Of a stretch of 11,234 nt of DNA, positions 1 to 6,681 are shown piece by piece (the stretch's first letter is position 1; each line of letters opens with the position of its first letter). The notes below the pieces were generated by a model. That model was given only the letters and a program-made list of their open reading frames with translations. It was not told the origin of the DNA and did not search any database. The position numbers were made by a program, and so were the translations under genes. This DNA is from Caldifarciminota bacterium (GTDB lineage Bacteria; Hydrothermota; E44-bin80), in assembly GCA_023127905.1 (NCBI GenBank), contig JAGMEZ010000571.1, forward strand, positions 1 to 11,234. Reading direction: 5' to 3'.

Positions 1-5
1 TATAA

Positions 6-500
6 GATACAATTGAAATTATAAATAACAACGAAAACCCTTTTGGATTTGATAGGTTAGAGTATATAAAGAATGTAGAGAAATCAAAAAGTTTGAATTC
101 TATCACTGAACCTTGTGTAATAATTTCTGCGTCAGGTATGTGTGAAGCAGGAAGAATCCTACACCACCTCAAGAATTCCATTGGTGATAGAAGGAATGTT
201 ATTCTAATTGTTGGGTACCAGGCAGAGGGTACGCTTGGTCGCAATCTTGTTGAGAAGAAAAAGAAAGTAAGGATTTTTGGAGAGGAGTATGAGCGAAGGG
301 CACAGGTGATAGTATTAAATGAATTCAGTTCTCACGGTGACAGGAATGACCTGTTAAATTTTGCTAAAAACAGTGGTGCAAAGAAGATTTTTTGTGTTCA
401 TGGTGACCTGGATCAAATGGAGAAATTTTCACAGGGATTAAAACAATTATCTCATTTGAGAGTATATATTCCAGAAAGAGGAGATATCTTTGAGCTCTGA
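6..500 (+). CDS. beta-CASP metallo-beta-lactamase RNA nuclease, C-terminal part (probably interrupted upstream)
   Basis: This is the last ~164 residues of a metallo-beta-lactamase/beta-CASP protein of the RNA-processing (CPSF73-like, TTHA0252-like) family, zinc-dependent cytoplasmic RNA nucleases. Visible family landmarks are NPFGFDRL near codon 11, SGMCEAGRILHHLKN from base 132, GYQAEGTLGR, RIFGEEYERRAQV, the FSSHGDRNDLL histidine motif (family FSAHADR) and the CVHGD motif near the C-terminus. The catalytic HxHxDH part would lie left of the window. A TTG at 93 could serve as a start, but family-like sequence continues upstream of it to base 6, so 93 is not a convincing natural start. That stretch runs straight into an in-frame TAA at 3-5, so the gene is probably broken by a nonsense or frameshift change, or by a sequence error. 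The stop at 498-500 lies inside the next gene, an 11-base overlap that suggests co-transcription. Family assignment is confident; integrity is not. Confidence 0.8.
   Translation, partial: DTIEIINNNENPFGFDRLEYIKNVEKSKSLNSITEPCVIISASGMCEAGRILHHLKNSIGDRRNVILIVGYQAEGTLGRNLVEKKKKVRIFGEEYERRAQVIVLNEFSSHGDRNDLLNFAKNSGAKKIFCVHGDLDQMEKFSQGLKQLSHLRVYIPERGDIFEL
479..483 (+). promoter_or_regulatory. Shine-Dalgarno site for the xer gene
   Basis: AGGAG lies six bases before the TTG at 490, inside the end of the nuclease gene. No other start codon in the first ~100 codons would leave the recombinase N-terminus intact, so this site supports the TTG start. Confidence 0.65.
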
Positions 501-1395
501 CGCTATTGATGGTATTGTCAAGTCCTATGTTAGTTACCTTGCTGGTGACAGGGGGTTTGCTTCCAATACAATTGATGCTTATGAAGGGGATATTAAACAG
601 TTTTCCCAATATATTTTGTCGGAGGAAAAAGAGATAGAAAAAGTAAGTGATTCTGACATTACACATTTTATTCAATATATAAGTAAACCAGGACTTGCAG
701 CAACATCTCTTTCCAGAAAGATCAGTTCCCTTAAGAATTTCTTTAAGTTTTTGATAGAAGAAGGATTGATAGAGGAAGATCCAACTCTTGTTATTGAATC
801 ACCACATATAGTCCGAAAACTACCTGCTGTCCTTGAGGTTGAAGAAATAGAGAAAATTCTTGAACAACCGAATCTTGAGACTCCACTGGGTTTGAGAGAC
901 AGGACTGCATTAGAACTCCTTTATGCTTGCGGTTTAAGGATATCAGAACTTCTTTTTTTGAAAGCAGAGAATATAGATTTTAATGAAGGTTTTTTGATTT
1001 GTTATGGAAAAGGGAAGAAAGAAAGGATTATTCCTATCGGGAAATGTGCTTTGGATTTTCTTACCCTTTACCTCGCTGAGGTAAGGTGTAAACTTGATAA
1101 AGGAAAAGCTGAAGGAATTCTTTTTCTTAGCAAGAGGGGAAAGAGGATGAGTAGAATGGGTTTCTGGAAAAGATTTAAGGAGTATTACCATAAAGCAGGA
1201 ATTTCAAAGAAAGTTTCTCCTCACACATTCAGACATAGTTTCGCTACACATCTTCTTGAGGGTGGCGCTGATCTTAGAGTTGTTCAAACACTGCTCGGGC
1301 ACAATGACATTTCCACTACTCAAATATATACTCATATTACAAAGGATTACTTAAAAAAGGTAATACGGGATTTTCATCCGAGAGGTAGAAGATGA
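490..1395 (+). CDS. XerC/XerD-type site-specific tyrosine recombinase
   Basis: The 301-residue product has the normal length of XerC/XerD, which resolve chromosome dimers at dif during division. The N-terminal SAM-like core-binding domain covers about residues 5-90. The catalytic domain follows, with the full active-site set: R150 (in ACGLRISELL), K174 (in GKGKKER), H245 and R248 (in SPHTFRHSFATH), H271 (in LLGHND) and nucleophile Y280 (in TTQIYTH). These lie within one or two positions of the E. coli XerD residues as I recall them. The start is TTG at 490, overlapping the upstream gene. The stop at 1393-1395 overlaps an ATG at 1392. Nothing looks degenerate. XerC versus XerD cannot be decided here because many lineages carry a single Xer or two close paralogues, so I give no symbol. 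No associated mobile element is visible, so a housekeeping Xer is more likely than an integron or phage integrase. Confidence 0.93.
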   Translation: MSSDAIDGIVKSYVSYLAGDRGFASNTIDAYEGDIKQFSQYILSEEKEIEKVSDSDITHFIQYISKPGLAATSLSRKISSLKNFFKFLIEEGLIEEDPTLVIESPHIVRKLPAVLEVEEIEKILEQPNLETPLGLRDRTALELLYACGLRISELLFLKAENIDFNEGFLICYGKGKKERIIPIGKCALDFLTLYLAEVRCKLDKGKAEGILFLSKRGKRMSRMGFWKRFKEYYHKAGISKKVSPHTFRHSFATHLLEGGADLRVVQTLLGHNDISTTQIYTHITKDYLKKVIRDFHPRGRR

Positions 1396-1469
1396 TTATA
1401 CAGACTACGAATGGCAGAATACATGGAGTACAGGGGACAGCGATTGAAATGCCAGGAGGGGAACATTGA
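1392..1469 (+). CDS. possible 25-residue small protein, or remnant, between xer and the coiled-coil gene
   Basis: An ATG at 1392 overlaps the recombinase stop as ATGA. It opens a 25-codon frame that begins MIIQTTNGRI and ends EMPGGEH, and its TGA at 1467-1469 overlaps the TTG start of the next gene as TTGA. AGAGGT at 1381-1386 is a reasonable ribosome site five bases before the ATG. Such stop/start overlaps on both sides are typical of translationally coupled operon genes and are unlikely to be purely accidental, though a frame this short can arise by chance. I do not recognise the peptide. It has no membrane segment and is rich in Gly, Thr and Ile. In Firmicutes hslV (clpQ) follows a xer-type gene (codV), and a TT...NGRI start is loosely HslV-like, so a collapsed hslV relic is possible, but the rest does not match anything I know. 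Confidence 0.4.
   Translation: MIIQTTNGRIHGVQGTAIEMPGGEH
1454..1461 (+). promoter_or_regulatory. Shine-Dalgarno site for the coiled-coil gene
   Basis: AGGAGGGG, a near-perfect anti-SD match, sits just before the TTG at 1466. It decides this rare start for the 939-residue frame and lies inside the last codons of the small ORF. Confidence 0.7.
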
Positions 1470-4285
1470 AGAATAAAAAAGTTCGTGAGAAGGAACTACA
1501 AAAACTAATTAGAGAGATAGAAGAAAGAAAAGAGGAAAAGAAAAATGTAGAGGATTCACTTGCTTCAATATGGAGTGAAGAACTTGATCTAACACACAGG
1601 ATTGAGGAAAAAAAGAAAGAATTACGGAAACTTGAGCAAAGTGTTGACGAAACAATTGAAGAAAGAGAAACCATTGGGGTCGAAATTTGGAAGAAGAAAC
1701 GGGAATTGATGGGAATAAAGAAAGAAGTCCAGCAGAAAGGAGAAGAGGTTCCCCGAGCTGGAAAGGAAATTGCAGTTAAGGAAAAAGAACTTAAGAAGGA
1801 ATTGAAAAAAGTGATTGCAGACCTCGAAAAGTCGAAAAAACTTTTAAAGGAAACAAAGGAAGAGAATGACCTTACTGGTCAGCTTATTCAGAAGAAAAGG
1901 GAAGAAATTAAATCACTAAATAATGATATTGATTCCTTAAAAGATACGGTAGAAGAGCATTCTAAAAAAAGCAAGAGTTTAAAGTATGAAGTTATGAATT
2001 TTGAGAAAGAGAGAGATGAGATTTTAGAAACGGTACGTATCAAGAATGAGGAGCTTAAGAGAAGCACCGATGAGAGTGCTAAACGGATGAGTGAGGAAAT
2101 GGAATTCTCTACTTCCATAGAAGAACTGAAGAAAAGGAAGGAAGAACTTCTGCAAGAAATAAATAGTGATGAAGAAAGAAATACTGAACTTATGGAGGAT
2201 ATAGAAAAGTATAAAAAGGAGAAAGAAAGAATAGAGAGCTTTGTAAAAGAGAAGGAAAATCTCGAAAGTGAGAAGGAAGAACTGGAAAAGTTGATAGTTG
2301 AAACGAGAAAGGGATATGAAAGAGAAAAGAGGAAATTTGAGGAAGAGATAGAGGCTCTTGCTAAGAAGAAGTCAATGGATAAAGATAAAATATTAGAGGA
2401 GCTTTCGAAAGAGGAAGAGGAAAAGCAAGGACAAATAGCGGCGCTTGATGGAGAAATCGAACAGAAAAAGAGTGAGATGGTAACAGTCGAGAATGAAACA
2501 AAGGATTTTATAAAGAAGTTGGAGAATAAAAAAGAGGAACTTGAATCTATAAAGGCTGAACTCACGTCAATCGAGAAGGAAAGGGAGGAGATAAAGAAAC
2601 TTCGCGATGAGATAGAAGAACTTCTGGAAGAGAGAGATCGATACATGAAACAGATAGAGGAGAAGAAGAACGATCTCGATATGCTTGAAGAAGGACTTGG
2701 AAAAAGAATGGGGGATGAGCTCGACCTTGCACATAAAATTGAGCATTTGGGTGAACAGGAATCTGATCTCGTACAATCAATCTCAGAGAAAGAACAGGAA
2801 CTAATTGAAATTGGGAATCGTCTTGATGAAAGAAAATCTGATGCTGAAAACGTTAAAGAAGAAATTAATAGACTGAAGGATGAAAAGGAAAGACAGCAAG
2901 ATTCGTTTGGTGAATTGGAAGATAAGAAGAAGGTCGCTATTGAGGAGATTGATCGGCTGATAGATAAAGAAGATGATATTCGAGTACAGATTCACCAAAG
3001 AGAAGAAGAGGAGGTAAAACTATCGGGTGAAATTGAGGAATTGAGGAAAACATATGAGAAAATGAAGGATTCAATTACTGAGAAAGAAAAAGAGAAAGAG
3101 ACTATTACCAGGGAAGTTGAAAAGGTAAAAGAGAAGATTGAGAAGATAGTAAGCGAAAAAGAATATTTATTAGAAGAAAAAAACAAAACAGGAGATGAAG
3201 TAAAACAGCTTTTGGATGAAAAAGAGAAAAAAGATCGAGAACTTGATCAATTTAGAGAAGAAAAAGAAACACTACTTGATAGTTACAAAAAATCAAAAGA
3301 AAATGTTGAAAAAATAGAGAAGAAGAAAAAAGTGATAGTAACAGCACATGAGGAGATGCTATCTAAAATAAATGAATTAGAAAAGGAAAAAGATAATCTC
3401 GATCTTGCAATGAAGGATAAACGAGTTAATATGGATTCTTTAACCCATACAAAAGAGAAGCATGAGGGTACGATAAAGACCCTTGAAAAGATAAAAGCAA
3501 AATTAGAAACTGGTATAACATCTATGAGTGAAGAAAGAGAATCTCTGAAGGAAGAAGTTGATAAGACAAGAAAGGAAGTGAGCGGATACATCGTTCAGCT
3601 CCATGAACTCCAGGAATCGATAAAGGGCAAGGAAACGAAGATGGATGAGAATATCGAAAAAGCAAAGATGCTTGACTTTAAATTAAAAGAGATGGAGAAA
3701 GATGTAGAAAAACATCGAGGGAGAGAAAGGGAGTTTGAGAAGTTGCTTGAAGAAATGAAGAGACTAACAAGTGACAGGCAATTGATAACTGATAGAATAA
3801 GGAATCTTGAGGAAGAAGAAAAAAGTCTTGGAGCAAAAACTGCAAGTTTAATGAAAATAAGACAGAATCTTGAAGCAACAGTAGAAAAGAAGAAGAAGGA
3901 AGGTAAGGAAGAACTTGATAGATTGACAAAAGAGATAAAAGAGAAGGGAATGCTTCTTGAAAGAATGCAACTTCTGGAAAGCGAAGAAGTTGTAAAAGCT
4001 AAGAAAGATCTTCAGAAACTAAAGAAGGAGATTGGTGAAGAAGAAAGGATTCTTAATAATCTGAGGCAAGAGGAAAGCGAAATTGCAGAAATTAAGGAGA
4101 ATTTTGATAAGTTCGAAAAAGAAATTAACGAGAAGAGATTAGTTCTTGAGGATTTAAAAAGAGAAGAGAGAGAGAAAGCTCAAAAGATTACAAAATATGA
4201 AAAGATGATTGACGAGGCTGAAGAACGAGTAGAAAAAATGAGAAAGATAGAAAAACTCCTCGAGAAGAGAATTGGAAAGGAGTAA
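1466..4285 (+). CDS. giant headless coiled-coil protein (939 residues), function unknown
   Basis: The translation is almost entirely Glu/Lys-rich heptad-like alpha-helix from end to end. In 939 residues I count one proline (residue 96), no cysteine and two tryptophans (W36 and W75, both near the N-terminus). There is no signal peptide, membrane segment, Walker A/B or ABC signature, or C-terminal globular domain, so it is not an SMC, RecN or Rad50 ATPase although database searches may label it SMC-like from composition. A recurrent motif of the type M/W-x-E-E-L/M-D/E-L/F...IE appears near residues 36, 208 and 415. As a continuous coiled coil it would be about 140 nm long (939 x ~0.15 nm). The likely location is cytoplasmic, as a filament, scaffold or spacer comparable in style to FilP or crescentin, but this is inference. 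The frame starts at TTG with a strong ribosome site. Its end sits close to the secreted DUF4159 gene. Confidence 0.8.
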   Translation: MKNKKVREKELQKLIREIEERKEEKKNVEDSLASIWSEELDLTHRIEEKKKELRKLEQSVDETIEERETIGVEIWKKKRELMGIKKEVQQKGEEVPRAGKEIAVKEKELKKELKKVIADLEKSKKLLKETKEENDLTGQLIQKKREEIKSLNNDIDSLKDTVEEHSKKSKSLKYEVMNFEKERDEILETVRIKNEELKRSTDESAKRMSEEMEFSTSIEELKKRKEELLQEINSDEERNTELMEDIEKYKKEKERIESFVKEKENLESEKEELEKLIVETRKGYEREKRKFEEEIEALAKKKSMDKDKILEELSKEEEEKQGQIAALDGEIEQKKSEMVTVENETKDFIKKLENKKEELESIKAELTSIEKEREEIKKLRDEIEELLEERDRYMKQIEEKKNDLDMLEEGLGKRMGDELDLAHKIEHLGEQESDLVQSISEKEQELIEIGNRLDERKSDAENVKEEINRLKDEKERQQDSFGELEDKKKVAIEEIDRLIDKEDDIRVQIHQREEEEVKLSGEIEELRKTYEKMKDSITEKEKEKETITREVEKVKEKIEKIVSEKEYLLEEKNKTGDEVKQLLDEKEKKDRELDQFREEKETLLDSYKKSKENVEKIEKKKKVIVTAHEEMLSKINELEKEKDNLDLAMKDKRVNMDSLTHTKEKHEGTIKTLEKIKAKLETGITSMSEERESLKEEVDKTRKEVSGYIVQLHELQESIKGKETKMDENIEKAKMLDFKLKEMEKDVEKHRGREREFEKLLEEMKRLTSDRQLITDRIRNLEEEEKSLGAKTASLMKIRQNLEATVEKKKKEGKEELDRLTKEIKEKGMLLERMQLLESEEVVKAKKDLQKLKKEIGEEERILNNLRQEESEIAEIKENFDKFEKEINEKRLVLEDLKREEREKAQKITKYEKMIDEAEERVEKMRKIEKLLEKRIGKE

Positions 4286-4301
4286 AAAGTTTTATCAGAA
4301 A

Positions 4302-4952
4302 ATGAAATTGGAGTATTGGCTTACATGTTTGATCCTTCTGTTATTTTTTTTCACTCTGTATGGTGAACCCTCCATTGTAAGATTAAAGTACAGGGGAGGT
4401 GGTGACTGGTATAACGATCCATCAATAATACCAAATCTTGCACACCAGATAAATAAACGAACAGAAATCCGAGTAAATTCCAGTGAGGTTACACTCTCCC
4501 TGTCCGATGAAGAATTGTTTCGTTACCCATTTCTTTTCTTAACAGGTCATGGAAATATAACACTCTCTGTTGAAGAGGTAAAGAAATTAAGGCTTTTTCT
4601 TTCAAATGGTGGTTTTCTTTATGCAGATGATGATTATGGAATGGATGAAGCCTTTAGAAGGGAGATAAAAAAAGTTTTCCCTGAAAACGATCTTGTAGAA
4701 GTTCCATATGATCATCCACTGTATAGCTGTTTTTATGACCTCGATGAACTTCCTAAGATACATAAACATGATGGTGGTCAGCCAAAGGGTTTCGGTTTAT
4801 TCTCTGAAGGTAGGATGGTCCTTTTCTATACATACGAAACAAACATAAGCGATGGATGGGCTGACCCGGAAATTCATAAAGATCCTCCTGAGAAAAGGGA
4901 AGAGGCATTCAGGATGGGTATTAACATTTTTATATATGCGCTAACGCACTAA
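4302..4952 (+). CDS. exported DUF4159-family protein
   Basis: The C-terminal 190 residues match what I know of DUF4159: RGGGDWYNDPSIIPNL (residues ~31-46), FLTGHGNITLS (~79-89), GGFLYADDDYGMDEAFRRE (~103-121) and the C-terminal TNISDGWADPEIHKDPPEKR block. The family's function is unknown. To my recollection the fold is related to class I glutamine amidotransferases, and the domain also occurs behind BatA-like membrane domains. With the ATG at 4302 the N-terminus reads MKLEYW followed by a hydrophobic core of about 14 residues (LTCLILLLFFFTLY), a plausible signal peptide, so the protein is probably exported. No lipobox cysteine stands in the right position. A TTG at 4272 in the same frame would overlap the coiled-coil stop and add ten residues. 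Neither start has a well-spaced ribosome site: AAAGGAG at 4276-4282 is 19 bases from the ATG. Confidence 0.82.
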   Translation: MKLEYWLTCLILLLFFFTLYGEPSIVRLKYRGGGDWYNDPSIIPNLAHQINKRTEIRVNSSEVTLSLSDEELFRYPFLFLTGHGNITLSVEEVKKLRLFLSNGGFLYADDDYGMDEAFRREIKKVFPENDLVEVPYDHPLYSCFYDLDELPKIHKHDGGQPKGFGLFSEGRMVLFYTYETNISDGWADPEIHKDPPEKREEAFRMGINIFIYALTH

Positions 4953-4962
4953 TTGCAAAGTG

Positions 4963-5000
4963 AAAAATGAAAGAAGTAAATAGTAAGGAGTAAGCAGAAG
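4963..5000 (+). repeat. purine-rich low-complexity spacer tract
   Basis: After the DUF4159 stop the spacer is an A/G-rich run of loosely repeated words (GTGAAAAATGAA, AGTAAATAGTAAGGAGTAAG). No open frame, tRNA-like fold or promoter is convincing in it. It directly abuts the palindromic element and may be part of the same insertion. Confidence 0.35.
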
Positions 5001-5101
5001 GTAGCCGCAGGCTCTTGTCCTGAGCTTGAAGTGAGTTATTCGAACTGCTGCAAAGTCCTGAGCGAAGTCGAAGGGTGGAGTCGAAGGGTTAGCCTGCGTA
5101 C
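5001..5101. repeat. REP/MITE-like palindrome-bounded intergenic element
   Basis: The ends form an inverted repeat: CGCAGGCT at 5006-5013 pairs with AGCCTGCG at 5091-5098. Outside a two-base bulge, GTA (5001-5003) also pairs with TAC (5099-5101). Inside are a direct repeat GTCCTGAGC (5017-5025 and 5055-5063) and another, GTCGAAGGG (5067-5075 and 5080-5088). The block is GC-richer than its surroundings. Words such as CCTGAGCGAAGTCGAAGG and CGCAGGCT recur, to my recollection, in dispersed repeats of many uncultured bacteria. The structure resembles REP elements moved by RAYT (Y1 transposase-like) enzymes, but no transposase is in this window, so mobility is inferred. Confidence 0.55.
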
Positions 5102-5128
5102 TTATAACAGATATTAAAGGAAAAGTCA

Positions 5129-5875
5129 ATGATTTACATAAAGAGTGAACAAGAAATAGAGAAGATGAGGCATGCAAATGCTCTTGTTATGGAGATTCTT
5201 ACTATGCTCAAGGATATGGTAAGACCAGGATTAAATATTAAAAGACTCGAGAGAAAAGCTGATGAGGTAACAAAAGAGAAAGGAGGGATTCCAGCATTTA
5301 AAGGCTACAATGGTTATCCTTCCTCTCTTTGCGTTTCTGTAAATGAGACAATAATTCATGGAATTCCTCATAACCGAATTCTAAAAGAAGGTGACATCGT
5401 TGGGATTGATTATGGAATCCTGTTTGAAGGATTTTATGGGGATGCTGCAATAACAGTGCCGGTTGGAAGGATAAGCAAGGAAGCGTCGAGGTTGATAACA
5501 ATTACAAGAGAAGCTCTTTTCAAAGGGATAAAGAGTGCAGTTGTGGGAAAGAGAGTTGGTGATATATCTCATGCAATCCAATCTTATGTGGAGGGAAAAG
5601 GATTTTCTGTTATCAGGGAATTTACAGGTCATGGTATAGGAAAAGAGCTGCATGAGAATCCTTCCATCCCTAATTATGGTTCTCCTTGTACAGGAATAGT
5701 GATTGAGAAAGGTATGACATTTGCCCTCGAACCCATGGTTTCCAGCGGTTCCCATGAAGTGGAAGTGTTATCAGATGGTTGGACGGCTGTGACGAAAGAT
5801 AGATCGCTCTCAGCTCATTTTGAGCATACAATTGCCATAACTGATGGCGAACCAGAAATCCTATCAAAACACTAA
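5129..5875 (+). CDS. map: methionine aminopeptidase, type I
   Basis: This 248-residue cytosolic metalloenzyme removes the initiator methionine from new proteins. The length is that of the short bacterial type I form without N-terminal extension. All five metal ligands are visible: D94 (IDYG), D105 (YGDAAIT), H168 (GHGIGKELHE), E201 (FALEPM) and E232 (FEHTIAIT). Each sits exactly three positions before its E. coli counterpart. H77 in ETIIHGIP matches the substrate-binding histidine. The ATG at 5129 is preceded by AAAGGA with seven bases of spacing. The usual secY-adk-map-infA ribosomal context is absent; here the gene stands after the repeat-bearing spacer and 26 bases before tatD. A promoter for the map-tatD-nptA-phoU group would have to lie in the spacer, but none stands out. 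Confidence 0.96.
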   Translation: MIYIKSEQEIEKMRHANALVMEILTMLKDMVRPGLNIKRLERKADEVTKEKGGIPAFKGYNGYPSSLCVSVNETIIHGIPHNRILKEGDIVGIDYGILFEGFYGDAAITVPVGRISKEASRLITITREALFKGIKSAVVGKRVGDISHAIQSYVEGKGFSVIREFTGHGIGKELHENPSIPNYGSPCTGIVIEKGMTFALEPMVSSGSHEVEVLSDGWTAVTKDRSLSAHFEHTIAITDGEPEILSKH

Positions 5876-5901
5876 TGTAGAAAAAAAGAAAAACTGAAAT
5901 A

Positions 5902-6681
5902 ATGTCTAAATTAGTGTTTATAGATACACACTGTCATCTACAGATGAAGACATATAAAAATGATATTGAAAAAATTATTGACAATGCACACATTGCTGGT
6001 GTAAAAGTACTCATTAATGTAGGTTTTAATATAGAGTCAAGCGAGAAGGCAGTGGAACTTTCTCGGAAGTACCCAATGATGTTTGCAGCAGTTGGAATAC
6101 ACCCACATGATGCGAGAACATATACAAATAGGAGTTTATCAATACTTGATGATTTATTAAAGGATGATAAAGTTGTTGCAATTGGAGAGATAGGATTGGA
6201 TCTTAAGCGAAACCTTTCTCCTTTAGATACACAGATAAAAGTATTCAATGAGCAATTGGCTTTTGCGCAGGAAAGAGGAGTTCCGGTCATCGTTCACATA
6301 AGGGATGCTTATTCAATTGTGAATGATATTCTTGAGAAGAAAAAACCTGAAAAGGTTCTTCTACACTGTTTCTCAGGAACCAAAGGTGATGCTGAGTGGG
6401 GGATAAAAATGGGTTACTATGTCTCTTTTGCTGGTAATATTACGTACTCTCATAACAAAATCTTGAGTGTTATTAATGACATTCCGCTATCTAAAATAGT
6501 CATAGAGACAGATGCACCATATCTTTCTCCTGTTCCTCATCGAGGAAAACGGAATGAGCCGTCATTCATAAGATATACTGCAGAGAAGATGGCGGAGATA
6601 AGAGGTGTTACTATCAAAGAAATAGCTGAGGCTACTACAAAAAACGCAAAGGACTTTTTTCAGGTGGAATTTGATGGTTAG
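5902..6681 (+). CDS. TatD-family metal-dependent hydrolase (DNase)
   Basis: The 259-residue product has the standard TatD length and all TIM-barrel metal-site motifs: H10 and H12 in DTHCHL, AVGIHPHDAR, E96 in GEIGLD, H132 in VHIRDA, H155 in LHCFSG and D204 in ETDAPYLSPVPHRGKRNEP. TatD/YcfH/YjjV proteins are cytosolic 3'-5' DNases also linked to D-aminoacyl-tRNA or DNA-repair roles; the precise substrate cannot be read here. The ATG start at 5902 has only a weak purine-rich leader. The stop at 6679-6681 overlaps the start of the phosphate transporter, so those two genes are probably coupled. It is intact, and the subfamily symbol (tatD versus ycfH) is left open. Confidence 0.93.
   Translation: MSKLVFIDTHCHLQMKTYKNDIEKIIDNAHIAGVKVLINVGFNIESSEKAVELSRKYPMMFAAVGIHPHDARTYTNRSLSILDDLLKDDKVVAIGEIGLDLKRNLSPLDTQIKVFNEQLAFAQERGVPVIVHIRDAYSIVNDILEKKKPEKVLLHCFSGTKGDAEWGIKMGYYVSFAGNITYSHNKILSVINDIPLSKIVIETDAPYLSPVPHRGKRNEPSFIRYTAEKMAEIRGVTIKEIAEATTKNAKDFFQVEFDG

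Noticed and set aside
1888..2646. Minus-strand serine/phenylalanine-rich open frames opposite the coiled-coil gene.
   Set aside because: Antisense of Glu/Lys-rich coding DNA (gaa/aag) gives ttc/ctt-rich Ser/Phe/Leu frames with few stops. No ribosome site or family resemblance.
1466..4285. SMC/RecN/Rad50-type ATPase.
   Set aside because: No P-loop, ABC signature, Walker B or hinge; the similarity would be compositional only.
5001..5101. CRISPR array, because of short direct repeats.
   Set aside because: The repeats are nine bases, occur only twice each and have unequal spacing; no repeat-spacer periodicity and no cas genes.
5080..5108. TATAAC at 5103-5108 as the -10 box of a map promoter.
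   Set aside because: No recognisable -35 hexamer at the correct distance, and the region is occupied by the REP-like element; not supportable by eye.
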